6,722 nt of DNA from Bacteroides sp. (GTDB lineage: Bacteria > Bacteroidota > Bacteroidia > Bacteroidales > Bacteroidaceae). The translations under genes and the position numbers were made by a program. The notes beneath the pieces are model-generated. The model did no database searches. It was not told where the DNA came from and was given only the letters and a program-made list of their open reading frames with translations. The DNA is taken from the NCBI GenBank assembly GCA_019414725.1, contig DXLM01000106.1, positions 1-6,722 of the forward strand, given 5' to 3'. Shown here in pieces: positions 1 through 6,722 of the stretch; the stretch's first letter is position 1; each line of letters begins with the position of its first letter.

Positions 1-116
1 ATATAAAATTATTAACATAACTTCACTCCAAAGGGAAGGTTTGTTTAATTTTCCTTATCCAGAATAGACAACAGACTTTACCATATTCAGTATTTCCAGT
101 GATATATAACCTTAAT

Positions 117-1517
117 TTACTTCACATCTAACTTTTGTATATGTTTATCCACCTTAGTACAAGGTTTCCATTCAGGCAAGCCTACCCCATTGGGATTACC
201 TGTTTTAGCAAAATTAGTCCAATAAGAAACCATACGTTCACTCAGTTCATAATCAGCCTTTTCCATTGGACGCCAACATTTATCAAGTGTCCCAAACATA
301 TACCATAGCTCACTAGAATGAAATGCACCTTTCATATCACCAAAACCACCTTTGGGAGCAGACATATCTTCGCCAGGTAAATCGCGGCTAAAGCAATATA
401 CATAGGCTGGACACCGCCCCTGACGTTCAAGCAACAAACTCCAGTTTACAGCAGCCTGCTTCATTTGATCTGGTGCAATGTCTTCCGACGTATATCCAAT
501 CATATAAGGAATATCCAGTTCCTTATTCTGCAATGCCACATCATATACAGACGATTCTAAGAGCTCCCCATCCACACAAGGAGAATAAGGCATACCATTA
601 AAAGTTTTCTGCACTTTCATGTAGTTCATCATCACTTCCTGAAAATGCTCTACCGGACAAGTACGCATTTGCTCCAATGTATCATATCCCGACGCATCCC
701 ACATGGCTTTACCCATCGTTTCAGCTTCCTGCAACGACTTCGTAGAAATAATACCTCCCAATCCTCCACCACTCTGTATAATGGCACGCTGTACATAGCC
801 TTTCGCAAGCGGTGAAGATATCAAAGCTTGTACACTACCCGCTCCTGCACTCTGTCCGAAAACCGTAACATTATTCGGATCCCCTCCAAAAACTTCGATA
901 TTACGTTTTATCCATTTCAATGCAGCAAGCTGATCGAACAATCCATAATTTCCAGAACCCTTTCCTGAGTTTTCAGCTGTCAGCAACGGATGAGACAGGA
1001 AACCACACATCCCCAAGCGATAGTTTAAAGTAACCAATATAATGCCTTTCTTTGCATATGCATCACCATCAAATTCGATTTCATGTCCGAAACCATTCTG
1101 AAAGGCGCCTCCATGAATCCAGACCATAACCGGCAAATGAGCATTTTTCTTTCCCGATGCCGGTGTCCATATGTTTAAATACAGACAGTCTTCACTCATT
1201 TCAGGATTACCATCCTGATAAAACTCTTTCCAATAAAAAGAACCCTCAATTTGTCCACCTTGAAAAGATGCATCTCCAAACTGTTTACACGCCTTCACTC
1301 CCTGCCACGGCCGTACCGGTTGCGGATGCTTCCAACGTAACTCTCCCACAGGAGGAGCTGCATAAGGAATGCCCTTGTAGACAACTATACCCTCTTGATC
1401 TATTACGCCTTCGATCTGTCCACCTTCTACGTCAACAACAAGATTTTGGGCACATGAAGCCATCGACGCTCCCCAAAGGGAAACGCAGATGGCTATATGT
1501 AACAAACCTCTTTTCAT
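117..1517 (-). CDS. Secreted type-B carboxylesterase (alpha/beta hydrolase)
   Basis: This 466-residue protein should hydrolyse carboxylic esters outside the cytoplasm. An export signal covers about residues 1-23; the sequence ASCAQ allows either signal peptidase I cleavage after Ala23 or lipidation at Cys22, though the lipobox (Met at -3) is poor. Type-B family marks are SEDCLYLNIW (108-117), the oxyanion-hole HGG (135-137) and the nucleophile elbow GQSAG with Ser223. The acid is probably Glu345 in GYTSED and the base His400 in GAFHSSELW. Only 55 residues separate acid and base, shorter than in typical relatives, so the lid region is trimmed. The ATG overlaps the stop codon of the upstream GH3 gene (ATGA), which fixes the start and implies translational coupling. 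I see no Shine-Dalgarno site. The substrate is not evident; acetyl or aryl esters on a glycoside would fit the neighbour. The family call is firm and the substrate is open. Confidence 0.93.
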   Translation of the reverse strand: MKRGLLHIAICVSLWGASMASCAQNLVVDVEGGQIEGVIDQEGIVVYKGIPYAAPPVGELRWKHPQPVRPWQGVKACKQFGDASFQGGQIEGSFYWKEFYQDGNPEMSEDCLYLNIWTPASGKKNAHLPVMVWIHGGAFQNGFGHEIEFDGDAYAKKGIILVTLNYRLGMCGFLSHPLLTAENSGKGSGNYGLFDQLAALKWIKRNIEVFGGDPNNVTVFGQSAGAGSVQALISSPLAKGYVQRAIIQSGGGLGGIISTKSLQEAETMGKAMWDASGYDTLEQMRTCPVEHFQEVMMNYMKVQKTFNGMPYSPCVDGELLESSVYDVALQNKELDIPYMIGYTSEDIAPDQMKQAAVNWSLLLERQGRCPAYVYCFSRDLPGEDMSAPKGGFGDMKGAFHSSELWYMFGTLDKCWRPMEKADYELSERMVSYWTNFAKTGNPNGVGLPEWKPCTKVDKHIQKLDVK

Positions 1518-3874
1518 CGTTTTACCATATCATGTTGAGCTATCTTGTATGGAGGTATCATGGCATTATGAACTTTTACTTTCTGAGCCTTTGACACTTT
1601 CTGAGTTACCGTACAGCGTACATCAGCCGATGAAGCTCCTACCATCCATTGATATGTTCCTTTCGGTAATTCCCATGAACTGCTCTTTTCATTAAGCGAA
1701 GCCATATCCATCAACTTCCACGACAAGGTTACAACCTCCGATTCACCCGGCTGTAACAGTTTTGTTTTGGCAAAAGCCCTCAATTCTTTAGCAGGCTTCT
1801 CAAGTCCACCCGCCGGAGCTTTAACATATACCTGTACAGATTCCTTTCCAGCACAATTACCCGTATTCTTCACTGCAACCTTCATTTCACAATTATCACC
1901 ATTAATATCAGATGACACAATTTCAAAACTAAACGTTGTATATGACAAACCGTGGCCAAAAGGATAAGATACTTCCTTATCAAAAGTTTCAAAATAACGA
2001 TAGCCTACATAAATACCTTCCTCATAATCCGTAAAGTCAACATTACGAACAGCTTCTTTGGGCTTTTCTTCCTTTTCTTTTGATTCGAAGTTCATACCAC
2101 TTCCCATTGCAAACGAAGGCATTTTAAATTCATAATCATAAGGGAAATTAGAATCAGACGGTGCATCCCCATATTTTATAGCAAAAGTCATCGGCAAATG
2201 TCCTGAAGGATTTACCTTACCTGTCAATACATCTGCAACACAGTTACCGACCTCCTGACCTGGCTGGAAAGCACAAATTACAGCATCAACCATATTCTTC
2301 CAGGAAGCTGTTTCTACCGAACTACAAATATTCAGAATAACAATAACTTTCTTTCCGGCTGCATGATAAGCTTCTGCAACCTGTTTAATAAGAGCTGATT
2401 CATTTTCTTTTAGATAGAACTCTTCCACACGTCTGTCGGAAGCTTCACCGCTAGTTCGTCCTAAGGTAATAATAGCGACATCGTTATTCTTAACTTGTGC
2501 TGATAATTCGTCACTCGTTGGAACAAACTCTTCTGCACGTTTGAGAGGAGTCAGTGAGAAAGGAGGTTTTCCATTAGGATAAAGACGTTTTTGCTCATCA
2601 AACAAATGTTTTTTGTATTTCTTTATTAGACCAGCATCTACAGTGTATCCTGCATTACGCATTCCTTCAACCAAAGAAACACAATAGTAGCCAACACCTG
2701 TACTACCGAATCCCATACCAGCAGGAACCATATCATAAGATGTTGTTCCATAAAGAGCAATAGTCTTTACATTGGCTGTCAAAGGCAGTGCACTCCGGTT
2801 ATCCAACAAGACAATACCTTCAGCACCTATCGTGCGGTCAATGATTGCATGGGCTTTCAAATCTGTTTCGTTAGCATATTTATAGTTCTCAAAAGTATGA
2901 CACTTTACTACTAGTTCTAATATGCGCTTTACATTACGGTTTAAAATAGCTTCATCCAGGGTACCGTTTTGCACAGCTTCCAAAATAGCCTTATATTGGC
3001 GTTCTTGTCCAGGCTGTAACATATCATTTCCAGCCTTCATGGAAGTAACGGCATCCGTCCCTGCATTCCAGTCGGACATTACCACTCCCTTGAATCCCCA
3101 TTCATCACGCAGAATATTCTCAGTCAGATCAATATCTTCACACGTATATTTGCCATTGACTTTATTATAAGATGTCATAATACTCCATGGCTGAGATTCT
3201 TTAACAGCTATTTCAAACCCTTTCAGATAAAGTTCACGCAACGGACGTTGTGCAACTCGTGAATCATTATTATTACGATTTGTTTCCTGATTATTTACGG
3301 CAAAATGTTTTAAACAAGTACCCACTCCCTGGCTTTGTACACCTTTTATATATCCGGCAGCCATTTTTCCTGTTACAACCGGATCTTCTGAATAATATTC
3401 ATGGTTACGTCCGCATAAAGCATTACGCATCAAATTGGCTCCCGGAGCTAATAATACATCCATACCATAATCTTTAACTTCCTCTCCCAGAGCAGCTCCT
3501 ACCTGATACGCTGCATTCGGATCGAAAGTCGCAGCTACAGTAGTACCTGAAGGAAACTCTGTTGCATAATAGAACCGACTGTCAAAATCCCGTTTCACAC
3601 TCATAGCCAATCGGTGTGGTCCGTCTGCCAAGTATACCGATGGAATACCTAAACGGGGAATATCATATGTCCGTCCGGCTGTTCCGGGAAACTTGGCGCC
3701 GTCTCCCATTGACATACCACAACCAATCACCATGTGTACTTTTTCCTCTAAAGTCATCTCACCGATAACTTCATCAATGTTATTGGCATTTAGTTTTACT
3801 TGTGCCTGAACTGTAGGAGTTACCATACATAAGGCAGCAACTCCAATGCCTACCATTCGAATAATGTTTCTCAT
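1514..3874 (-). CDS. Periplasmic glycoside hydrolase family 3 (beta-glucosidase/xylosidase type)
   Basis: The protein, 786 residues from the chosen start, is a retaining beta-glycosidase that releases non-reducing-end sugars, most likely glucose or xylose. A signal peptide (residues 1-24, cleavage VQA/Q) sends it to the periplasm. The start at 3874 is chosen because it begins that signal peptide; an in-frame ATG at 3928 would add 18 polar residues ahead of it. The N-terminal TIM-barrel domain (about 33-330) carries ADGPHR (Asp84), KHF (Lys189-His190) and the nucleophile Asp268 in VMSDW. The second domain (about 350-570) carries GRTSGEASDR with the probable acid/base Glu477. A fibronectin III-like domain closes the protein (about 680-752). 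A charged Lys/Glu-rich insert lies at about 598-620. No PA14 domain is seen. It is first in an operon with the esterase. Family assignment is secure; exact sugar and linkage cannot be read from sequence. Confidence 0.95.
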   Translation of the reverse strand: MRNIIRMVGIGVAALCMVTPTVQAQVKLNANNIDEVIGEMTLEEKVHMVIGCGMSMGDGAKFPGTAGRTYDIPRLGIPSVYLADGPHRLAMSVKRDFDSRFYYATEFPSGTTVAATFDPNAAYQVGAALGEEVKDYGMDVLLAPGANLMRNALCGRNHEYYSEDPVVTGKMAAGYIKGVQSQGVGTCLKHFAVNNQETNRNNNDSRVAQRPLRELYLKGFEIAVKESQPWSIMTSYNKVNGKYTCEDIDLTENILRDEWGFKGVVMSDWNAGTDAVTSMKAGNDMLQPGQERQYKAILEAVQNGTLDEAILNRNVKRILELVVKCHTFENYKYANETDLKAHAIIDRTIGAEGIVLLDNRSALPLTANVKTIALYGTTSYDMVPAGMGFGSTGVGYYCVSLVEGMRNAGYTVDAGLIKKYKKHLFDEQKRLYPNGKPPFSLTPLKRAEEFVPTSDELSAQVKNNDVAIITLGRTSGEASDRRVEEFYLKENESALIKQVAEAYHAAGKKVIVILNICSSVETASWKNMVDAVICAFQPGQEVGNCVADVLTGKVNPSGHLPMTFAIKYGDAPSDSNFPYDYEFKMPSFAMGSGMNFESKEKEEKPKEAVRNVDFTDYEEGIYVGYRYFETFDKEVSYPFGHGLSYTTFSFEIVSSDINGDNCEMKVAVKNTGNCAGKESVQVYVKAPAGGLEKPAKELRAFAKTKLLQPGESEVVTLSWKLMDMASLNEKSSSWELPKGTYQWMVGASSADVRCTVTQKVSKAQKVKVHNAMIPPYKIAQHDMVKR

Positions 3875-3909
3875 TTCTGTAACAGATTTAATATTAATTT
3901 TACACAACC

Positions 3910-3917
3910 TAAAGGTA
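3910..3917 (-). promoter_or_regulatory. Candidate -7 box for the GH3-esterase operon
   Basis: On the minus strand the sequence reads TACCTTTA, seven of eight matches to the Bacteroides -7 consensus TAnnTTTG, about 36 bases upstream of the preferred GH3 start. No clear TTTG -33 box lies at the usual spacing, so this is weak. A second seven-of-eight match (TTAATTTG, 4015-4022) lies farther upstream. If the nearer box is used, transcription would start inside the 18-codon extension, which also favours the 3874 start. Confidence 0.28.
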
Positions 3918-3970
3918 GAATAAACCATTGGTAAATATTATTCTGTTTGTATAAAAGACTGATATATACG

Positions 3971-4019
3971 TTCAATCAGATTGTTCTATTTGTTCAAATA
4001 TTGGTCTGTATATTCAAAT
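3971..4019 (-). promoter_or_regulatory. Three phased TTCAA elements, possible activator site
   Basis: Plus-strand TTCAAT (3971), TTCAAAT (3993) and TTCAAAT (4013) recur at 22- and 20-base steps, about two helical turns, roughly 97-145 bases upstream of the GH3 start. On the minus strand they read ATTGAA and ATTTGAA. Direct repeats with this phasing suit dimeric regulators such as AraC-type proteins or hybrid two-component systems, which commonly control Bacteroides glycan operons. In A+T-rich DNA the short repeats could be chance, and no regulator gene is in the window. Confidence 0.25.
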
Positions 4020-4066
4020 TAAGCGATTATAATAAGCTAATCAGACTTTTTCGTACCCTTTCACAT

Positions 4067-4122
4067 AAAAATTACCCTCTCATTCCATCTTGTTCAAAGA
4101 ATAGAATGAGAGGATAATTTTT
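4067..4122 (-). terminator. Hairpin terminator after the MFS/propeller operon
   Basis: Two 19-base arms (4067-4085 and 4104-4122) are inverted repeats with a single difference, around an 18-base loop. Read as minus-strand RNA the difference becomes a G-U wobble, so the whole stem pairs; read as plus-strand RNA it is a C-A mismatch. This polarity, the U-rich 3' arm ending in five U, and its place 64 bases after the propeller stop codon indicate termination of minus-strand transcription. It insulates the GH3 operon downstream. Confidence 0.8.
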
Positions 4123-4186
4123 CTATTTACTGACTCCGTAAGCCGGTTATTGGCCAGTATTGAAACAACACTTATCAGTAAGATTT

Positions 4187-5080
4187 TTATTCTGAGATTA
4201 TAACAACACGACTGGCTGGCAAATCAGGAATATAAATTTTCCCGTCTGAAACTGTGATATCAGCCGGACCGGATAAGCTTTCCTCCAATGACAATCCAAC
4301 GGGTAATAAATCACCATTTCGAAGATTTATACGACTAATCCCAGCAGGAGTCCAGTTTGTAACATAAAGCGAAGCACCATCAGAAGCAAAAGCGATTCCA
4401 TCATATTGTCCTGGAACAGTAACTAACTTTTCTGGTTGGGGATTATTAGTCAAATCACTTATACGATAGACAACATGCTTCTCACTTGTATTTCCATCAG
4501 CCGGATAAGAAGCCACATACATCGTACCATCACCTATTAATAAACCGTTAGGGCCTGGAATAGTTATCCATTCCTGAGGTTCTCCCGGATTAGCAGGATC
4601 CGTAATATCTATTTTAAAAATCTTATTCGTATTTGTCACAGAAGCATACAGGTCATTACCATTTGCTGCCAAGTCATTTACAAACAAATTACCTTCCGGC
4701 AAATTAATTGTTTTAGGTGTTTTGCTAACTTGAGCCAGATCGTAAACAACTATTTTATTGACATCACAAATATATAGTTGATTATCGCGCATGAACATTC
4801 CCTTCGGAGCATTCAGGTTACCATCAGCAGGAACCAGCGTATCCATTTTACCATTTTTATAATAAAGGATGTATCCCTTTCCTTCTGCATTTAACGGATT
4901 CAATTGTTCTGTTCCAAAGTTAGCTATCAAAATACCTCCGTTATACGGATAAGTACTTTCACAGTAACGGATGTTTTCATTAACTATTTCAACTTGCTTT
5001 TCATTACCAGCCAGACTAGCTACAGGAATGGACATCATCACTGCCATACCGATGATGGCTGTAAACTTTGCTTTTTTCAT
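4187..5080 (-). CDS. Secreted SMP-30/gluconolactonase-like beta-propeller
   Basis: The 297-residue protein has a signal peptide (residues 1-24, cleavage SLA/GN) and should fold as a six-bladed propeller. Repeated blade strands are visible at about 49-75, 91-114, 133-158, 177-207, 226-252 and 271-296, each of the form 'G/N-x-x-x-G-x-LY-V'. Candidate metal ligands match the SMP-30 pattern: Glu41 (CESTYPYNGG), Asn135 (FVNDLA), Asn178 (GPNGLL) and Asp228 (YDGIAF). SMP-30 proteins are divalent-metal lactonases; whether this one is a lactonase is inference. The start at 5080 is chosen because it begins the signal peptide; an in-frame ATG at 5128 would add 16 residues before it. The start codon lies inside the MFS gene, a 65-base overlap, and has no Shine-Dalgarno site, so translation may depend on ribosomes finishing the MFS gene. 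Alternative: a non-catalytic NHL/YncE-like binding propeller. Confidence 0.85.
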   Translation of the reverse strand: MKKAKFTAIIGMAVMMSIPVASLAGNEKQVEIVNENIRYCESTYPYNGGILIANFGTEQLNPLNAEGKGYILYYKNGKMDTLVPADGNLNAPKGMFMRDNQLYICDVNKIVVYDLAQVSKTPKTINLPEGNLFVNDLAANGNDLYASVTNTNKIFKIDITDPANPGEPQEWITIPGPNGLLIGDGTMYVASYPADGNTSEKHVVYRISDLTNNPQPEKLVTVPGQYDGIAFASDGASLYVTNWTPAGISRINLRNGDLLPVGLSLEESLSGPADITVSDGKIYIPDLPASRVVIISE

Positions 5081-6278
5081 AAAATCTATATTTAAAAATG
5101 AATAATGACGCAGTAATAAGTGCTCCAAAAAGCAACAGCAAAAGGATTTCCACCAATGAAAACCATCCGTTACTTACAAATACAATTCCTGTCAGCGAAC
5201 CGATAAGACTTGAACCGAGGTAATAAAACAACCAATAAATACAAGTTGCACTGCTTTTTAAATTTTGTGCATGTATAGAAACAATCCGACTTGCCAATGT
5301 ATGAGTTCCGAAGAAAGAAAAAGTCAATATACCTAGTCCTAAAACTATAATCCAAAGTTTCATTACCAATAAGCATGACATTCCAATTCCCATCAGCAAC
5401 AATGTACCTTGTAGAAGTATCTCCGGCGCAAATTTATCAGATAAACTCCCTACCACAACCGAACCTATGATACCTGCTATATACATCATGAAAATCATTG
5501 CAACCAAATGGTGCGGTAAGGCAAATAAAGGTGATTCTAACAGAAAAGACAGATAATTATATACACTTACAAATATTCCCATTGAGAGAGCTGCAATCAT
5601 ATACATACTGATAAAGGTAGGTTGGGTAAGCAATGAACGCATTTGAGCAATCTTCTCCCTGAACGTAAAAGGTGTAGCAGAAAAATTCTTGCCTGCCGGT
5701 ATCATCTTACAAAAAAATCCACCTACAATCAGACTCCCTATTCCAATGAATAAAGCAGCCAGTTGCCATCCACCGTAACCAGCGACCAAGGTAGCAACTA
5801 CCCGTCCCAGCATTCCTCCCAATGTATTTCCACTTAAATAAAGGCTGATGGCCAACCCGATTTTCGAAGCATCTACCTCTTCCGAGAGATAAGCCAATGC
5901 TACCCCAGAGACACCAGCCAATGTAATCCCTTTAATTAAGCTTAATACCAGCAGAACGAAGTAATTGCCAACAAAAGCCGATACTATAGTTATAACAGAT
6001 GATAATATAAGCGAAATGCCCATAAGCTTTTCGCGCGATATACTATCAGCCTTAAATGCCCAATACAACAATCCTACAGCTATACCAACCGTCGTTATAG
6101 AGACTGTAAGACTACTTGTCGCTGGAGTTATGCTAAAGAAACGACATAAATCAGATAATATAGGTTGAAAGAGATATAACTGAGCAAAAACAGATATCCC
6201 CGATAAAAGCATACAATTTCGTATCAAACGAAACCGTACTGTAACCTCATATTTCTGATCTACATTTTCGACAGCCAT
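5016..6278 (-). CDS. MFS inner-membrane transporter, YnfM/AraJ-like
   Basis: The 420-residue protein shows about 12 hydrophobic segments (approximately 22-42, 55-75, 84-103, 106-130, 138-164, 168-190, 221-243, 255-278, 287-306, 308-330, 344-367, 372-395). It resembles E. coli YnfM (recalled from memory, not aligned by program), notably AYLSEEVDASK (129-139), SLYLSGNTLGGMLGR (145-159) and YYLGSS (352-357). The motif A loop between segments 2 and 3 is degenerate but keeps Asp78 and Arg82; the matching loop in the second half keeps Asp281. Relatives are proton-driven exporters of drugs or sugars; the substrate here is unknown. A promoter and a good ribosome site precede the start. After segment 12 a hydrophilic tail of about 20 residues (400-420) is encoded by DNA that also encodes the propeller signal peptide in another frame. 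Expression with that gene as one operon is likely. Confidence 0.92.
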   Translation of the reverse strand: MAVENVDQKYEVTVRFRLIRNCMLLSGISVFAQLYLFQPILSDLCRFFSITPATSSLTVSITTVGIAVGLLYWAFKADSISREKLMGISLILSSVITIVSAFVGNYFVLLVLSLIKGITLAGVSGVALAYLSEEVDASKIGLAISLYLSGNTLGGMLGRVVATLVAGYGGWQLAALFIGIGSLIVGGFFCKMIPAGKNFSATPFTFREKIAQMRSLLTQPTFISMYMIAALSMGIFVSVYNYLSFLLESPLFALPHHLVAMIFMMYIAGIIGSVVVGSLSDKFAPEILLQGTLLLMGIGMSCLLVMKLWIIVLGLGILTFSFFGTHTLASRIVSIHAQNLKSSATCIYWLFYYLGSSLIGSLTGIVFVSNGWFSLVEILLLLLFGALITASLFIFKYRFYEKSKVYSHHRYGSDDVHSCS

Positions 6279-6284
6279 AAATCA

Positions 6285-6289
6285 CCTTT
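6285..6289 (-). promoter_or_regulatory. Ribosome binding site of the MFS gene
   Basis: Minus-strand AAAGG lies six bases before the ATG at 6278, the normal Shine-Dalgarno distance. It supports this start; the window's other gene starts lack such a site, as is common in Bacteroidota. Confidence 0.5.
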
Positions 6290-6308
6290 CATATTAAGAT
6301 TTATGACG

Positions 6309-6316
6309 CAAAAATA
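6309..6316 (-). promoter_or_regulatory. Bacteroides-type -7 box for the MFS/propeller operon
   Basis: Minus-strand TATTTTTG matches the Bacteroides sigma-ABfr -7 consensus TAnnTTTG at all defined positions and lies about 30 bases before the MFS start, giving a short leader. The -33 region has no good TTTG at 19-21 bases, so the promoter may be weak or activator-dependent. A perfect 11-base palindrome, ATAACTGTTAT (6363-6373), about 50 bases upstream could be a regulator site. Confidence 0.5.
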
Positions 6317-6415
6317 GATTACCAGCAAGTATAACATTTTATCTGAAAAACTCTTTTTTTCGATAACTGTTATTGGGAAAACCGATTTAAGAAAACACTA
6401 GTTAACAAAAAGGCA

Positions 6416-6510
6416 GAAAGCCCTTGACTGTTCCTCCTGGATATATGAATATGAATGTTTAAATGAAAATAAAGAATAAGGGTAAGGGAGAAACCAGTCA
6501 ATGAGCTTTC
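6416..6510 (-). terminator. Likely terminator of the upstream efflux operon
   Basis: GAAAGC-cc-TTGACTG-TTCCTCC (6416-6437) faces its inverted partner at 6487-6510 (GGAGAAAC-CAGTCAA-tga-GCTTTC). In minus-strand RNA this gives stems of 6, 7 and 7 pairs separated by a small internal loop and a one-base bulge, with one G-U pair, around a loop of about 49 bases. It begins 22 bases after the efflux stop codon and is followed by TGCCTTTTT. The T run and position fit a terminator; the large loop is atypical. Confidence 0.45.
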
Positions 6511-6532
6511 TTAATATAAACAAATAGAAATA

Positions 6533-6722
6533 TTATAAATCCTGTCCGCCTCCTAATGCCTGATACAGATTGATCATGCTTTGTATCTCTTTAAAGCAAT
6601 TGGCTGTCTGAGACAATCGGGCACTAAGTAAAGTCTGATGTGCTGTCAAAACTTCCAGATAAGTCGTATTACCCTTAAATCCGCAACTCCATTCCCGAAG
6701 TGCTACCTACATAAAGAGAAAT
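6533..6722 (-). pseudogene. C-terminal end of a TolC/OprM-family efflux protein, apparently frameshifted
   Basis: Only the 3' end is in the window. The final reading frame gives GNTTYLEVLTAHQTLLSARL and then, near the end, INLYQALGGGQDL before TAA (6533-6535). This is the characteristic last helical hairpin of outer-membrane factors, the channels that work with RND or ABC pumps and periplasmic adaptors. Going upstream, that frame meets TAG at 6707-6709. The family-like residues just before (SLYVGSTS) lie in another frame, which itself ends in TAA at 6675-6677. The two frames join sensibly if one base is extra, for example in the GGG at 6694-6696, giving STSE before the final segment. So the gene seems to carry a +1 frameshift, making it a pseudogene or a sequencing error near the edge. 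Adaptor and pump genes would be expected upstream, outside the window. The family call is firm; the break is moderately supported. Confidence 0.7.

Noticed and set aside
33..60. Possible weak hairpin (33-39 with 53-60) downstream of the esterase
   Set aside because: Only seven pairs with a bulge and a wobble, a 13-base A-rich loop and just three T after it; too weak to call a terminator.
1157..1695. Plus-strand open frames opposite the esterase and GH3 genes
   Set aside because: They lie antisense to well-supported genes, show no family motif or signal, and look like shadows of the real coding frame.
3875..3928. 18-residue N-terminal extension of the GH3 protein from the ATG at 3928
   Set aside because: The extension places polar residues before an otherwise normal signal peptide and overlaps the candidate promoter; the ATG at 3874 is a better start.
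5081..5128. 16-residue N-terminal extension of the propeller from the ATG at 5128
   Set aside because: It precedes a complete signal peptide starting MKKAKF and would only lengthen the overlap with the MFS gene.
5170..5376. Minus-strand 68-codon frame inside the MFS gene
   Set aside because: It is an out-of-frame shadow of transmembrane coding sequence with no start signal or recognisable domain.
1..6722. Mobile elements, CRISPR arrays, tRNA or rRNA genes, defence systems
   Set aside because: No transposase or integrase frame, regular long repeats, tRNA-like or rRNA-like sequence was seen; the coding content is ordinary metabolism and transport.

Overview
The window looks like chromosomal DNA from a gut-type Bacteroidales (Bacteroides or Phocaeicola). 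The evidence is the A+T-rich non-coding DNA, start codons mostly without a Shine-Dalgarno site, a perfect Bacteroides -7 box (TAnnTTTG) upstream of one gene, and proteins that read like Bacteroides secreted hydrolases. Every gene I can support is on the minus strand, so transcription runs from high to low coordinates.

In order of transcription: (1) 6533-6722 is the C-terminal end of a TolC/OprM-type outer-membrane efflux protein that runs off the window; its frame appears broken about 30 bases from the edge. A hairpin with a T run (6416-6510) probably terminates that operon. (2) A promoter at about 6309-6316 precedes a 12-segment MFS transporter of the YnfM/AraJ type (5016-6278). Its 3' end overlaps by 65 bases the start of a secreted SMP-30/gluconolactonase-like beta-propeller gene (4187-5080). 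A strong hairpin (4067-4122) closes this pair. (3) After a 3875-4066 regulatory gap with three TTCAA elements spaced 20-22 bases apart come a periplasmic family 3 glycoside hydrolase (1514-3874) and a type-B carboxylesterase (117-1517), joined by an ATGA stop/start overlap.

Functionally there are two two-gene units. The MFS/propeller unit pairs an inner-membrane carrier with a periplasmic enzyme that keeps the four SMP-30 metal-ligand positions, so lactone or sugar-acid handling is a reasonable guess. The GH3/esterase unit pairs a beta-glycosidase with an ester hydrolase, which suits stepwise stripping of sugars and acyl groups from a plant or host glycoside. No SusC/SusD pair, regulator gene, integrase, insertion sequence, CRISPR array, tRNA or rRNA is visible. 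I see no clearly undescribed system here; the points most worth checking are the broken efflux gene, the 65-base overlap, the phased TTCAA elements and the compact esterase.
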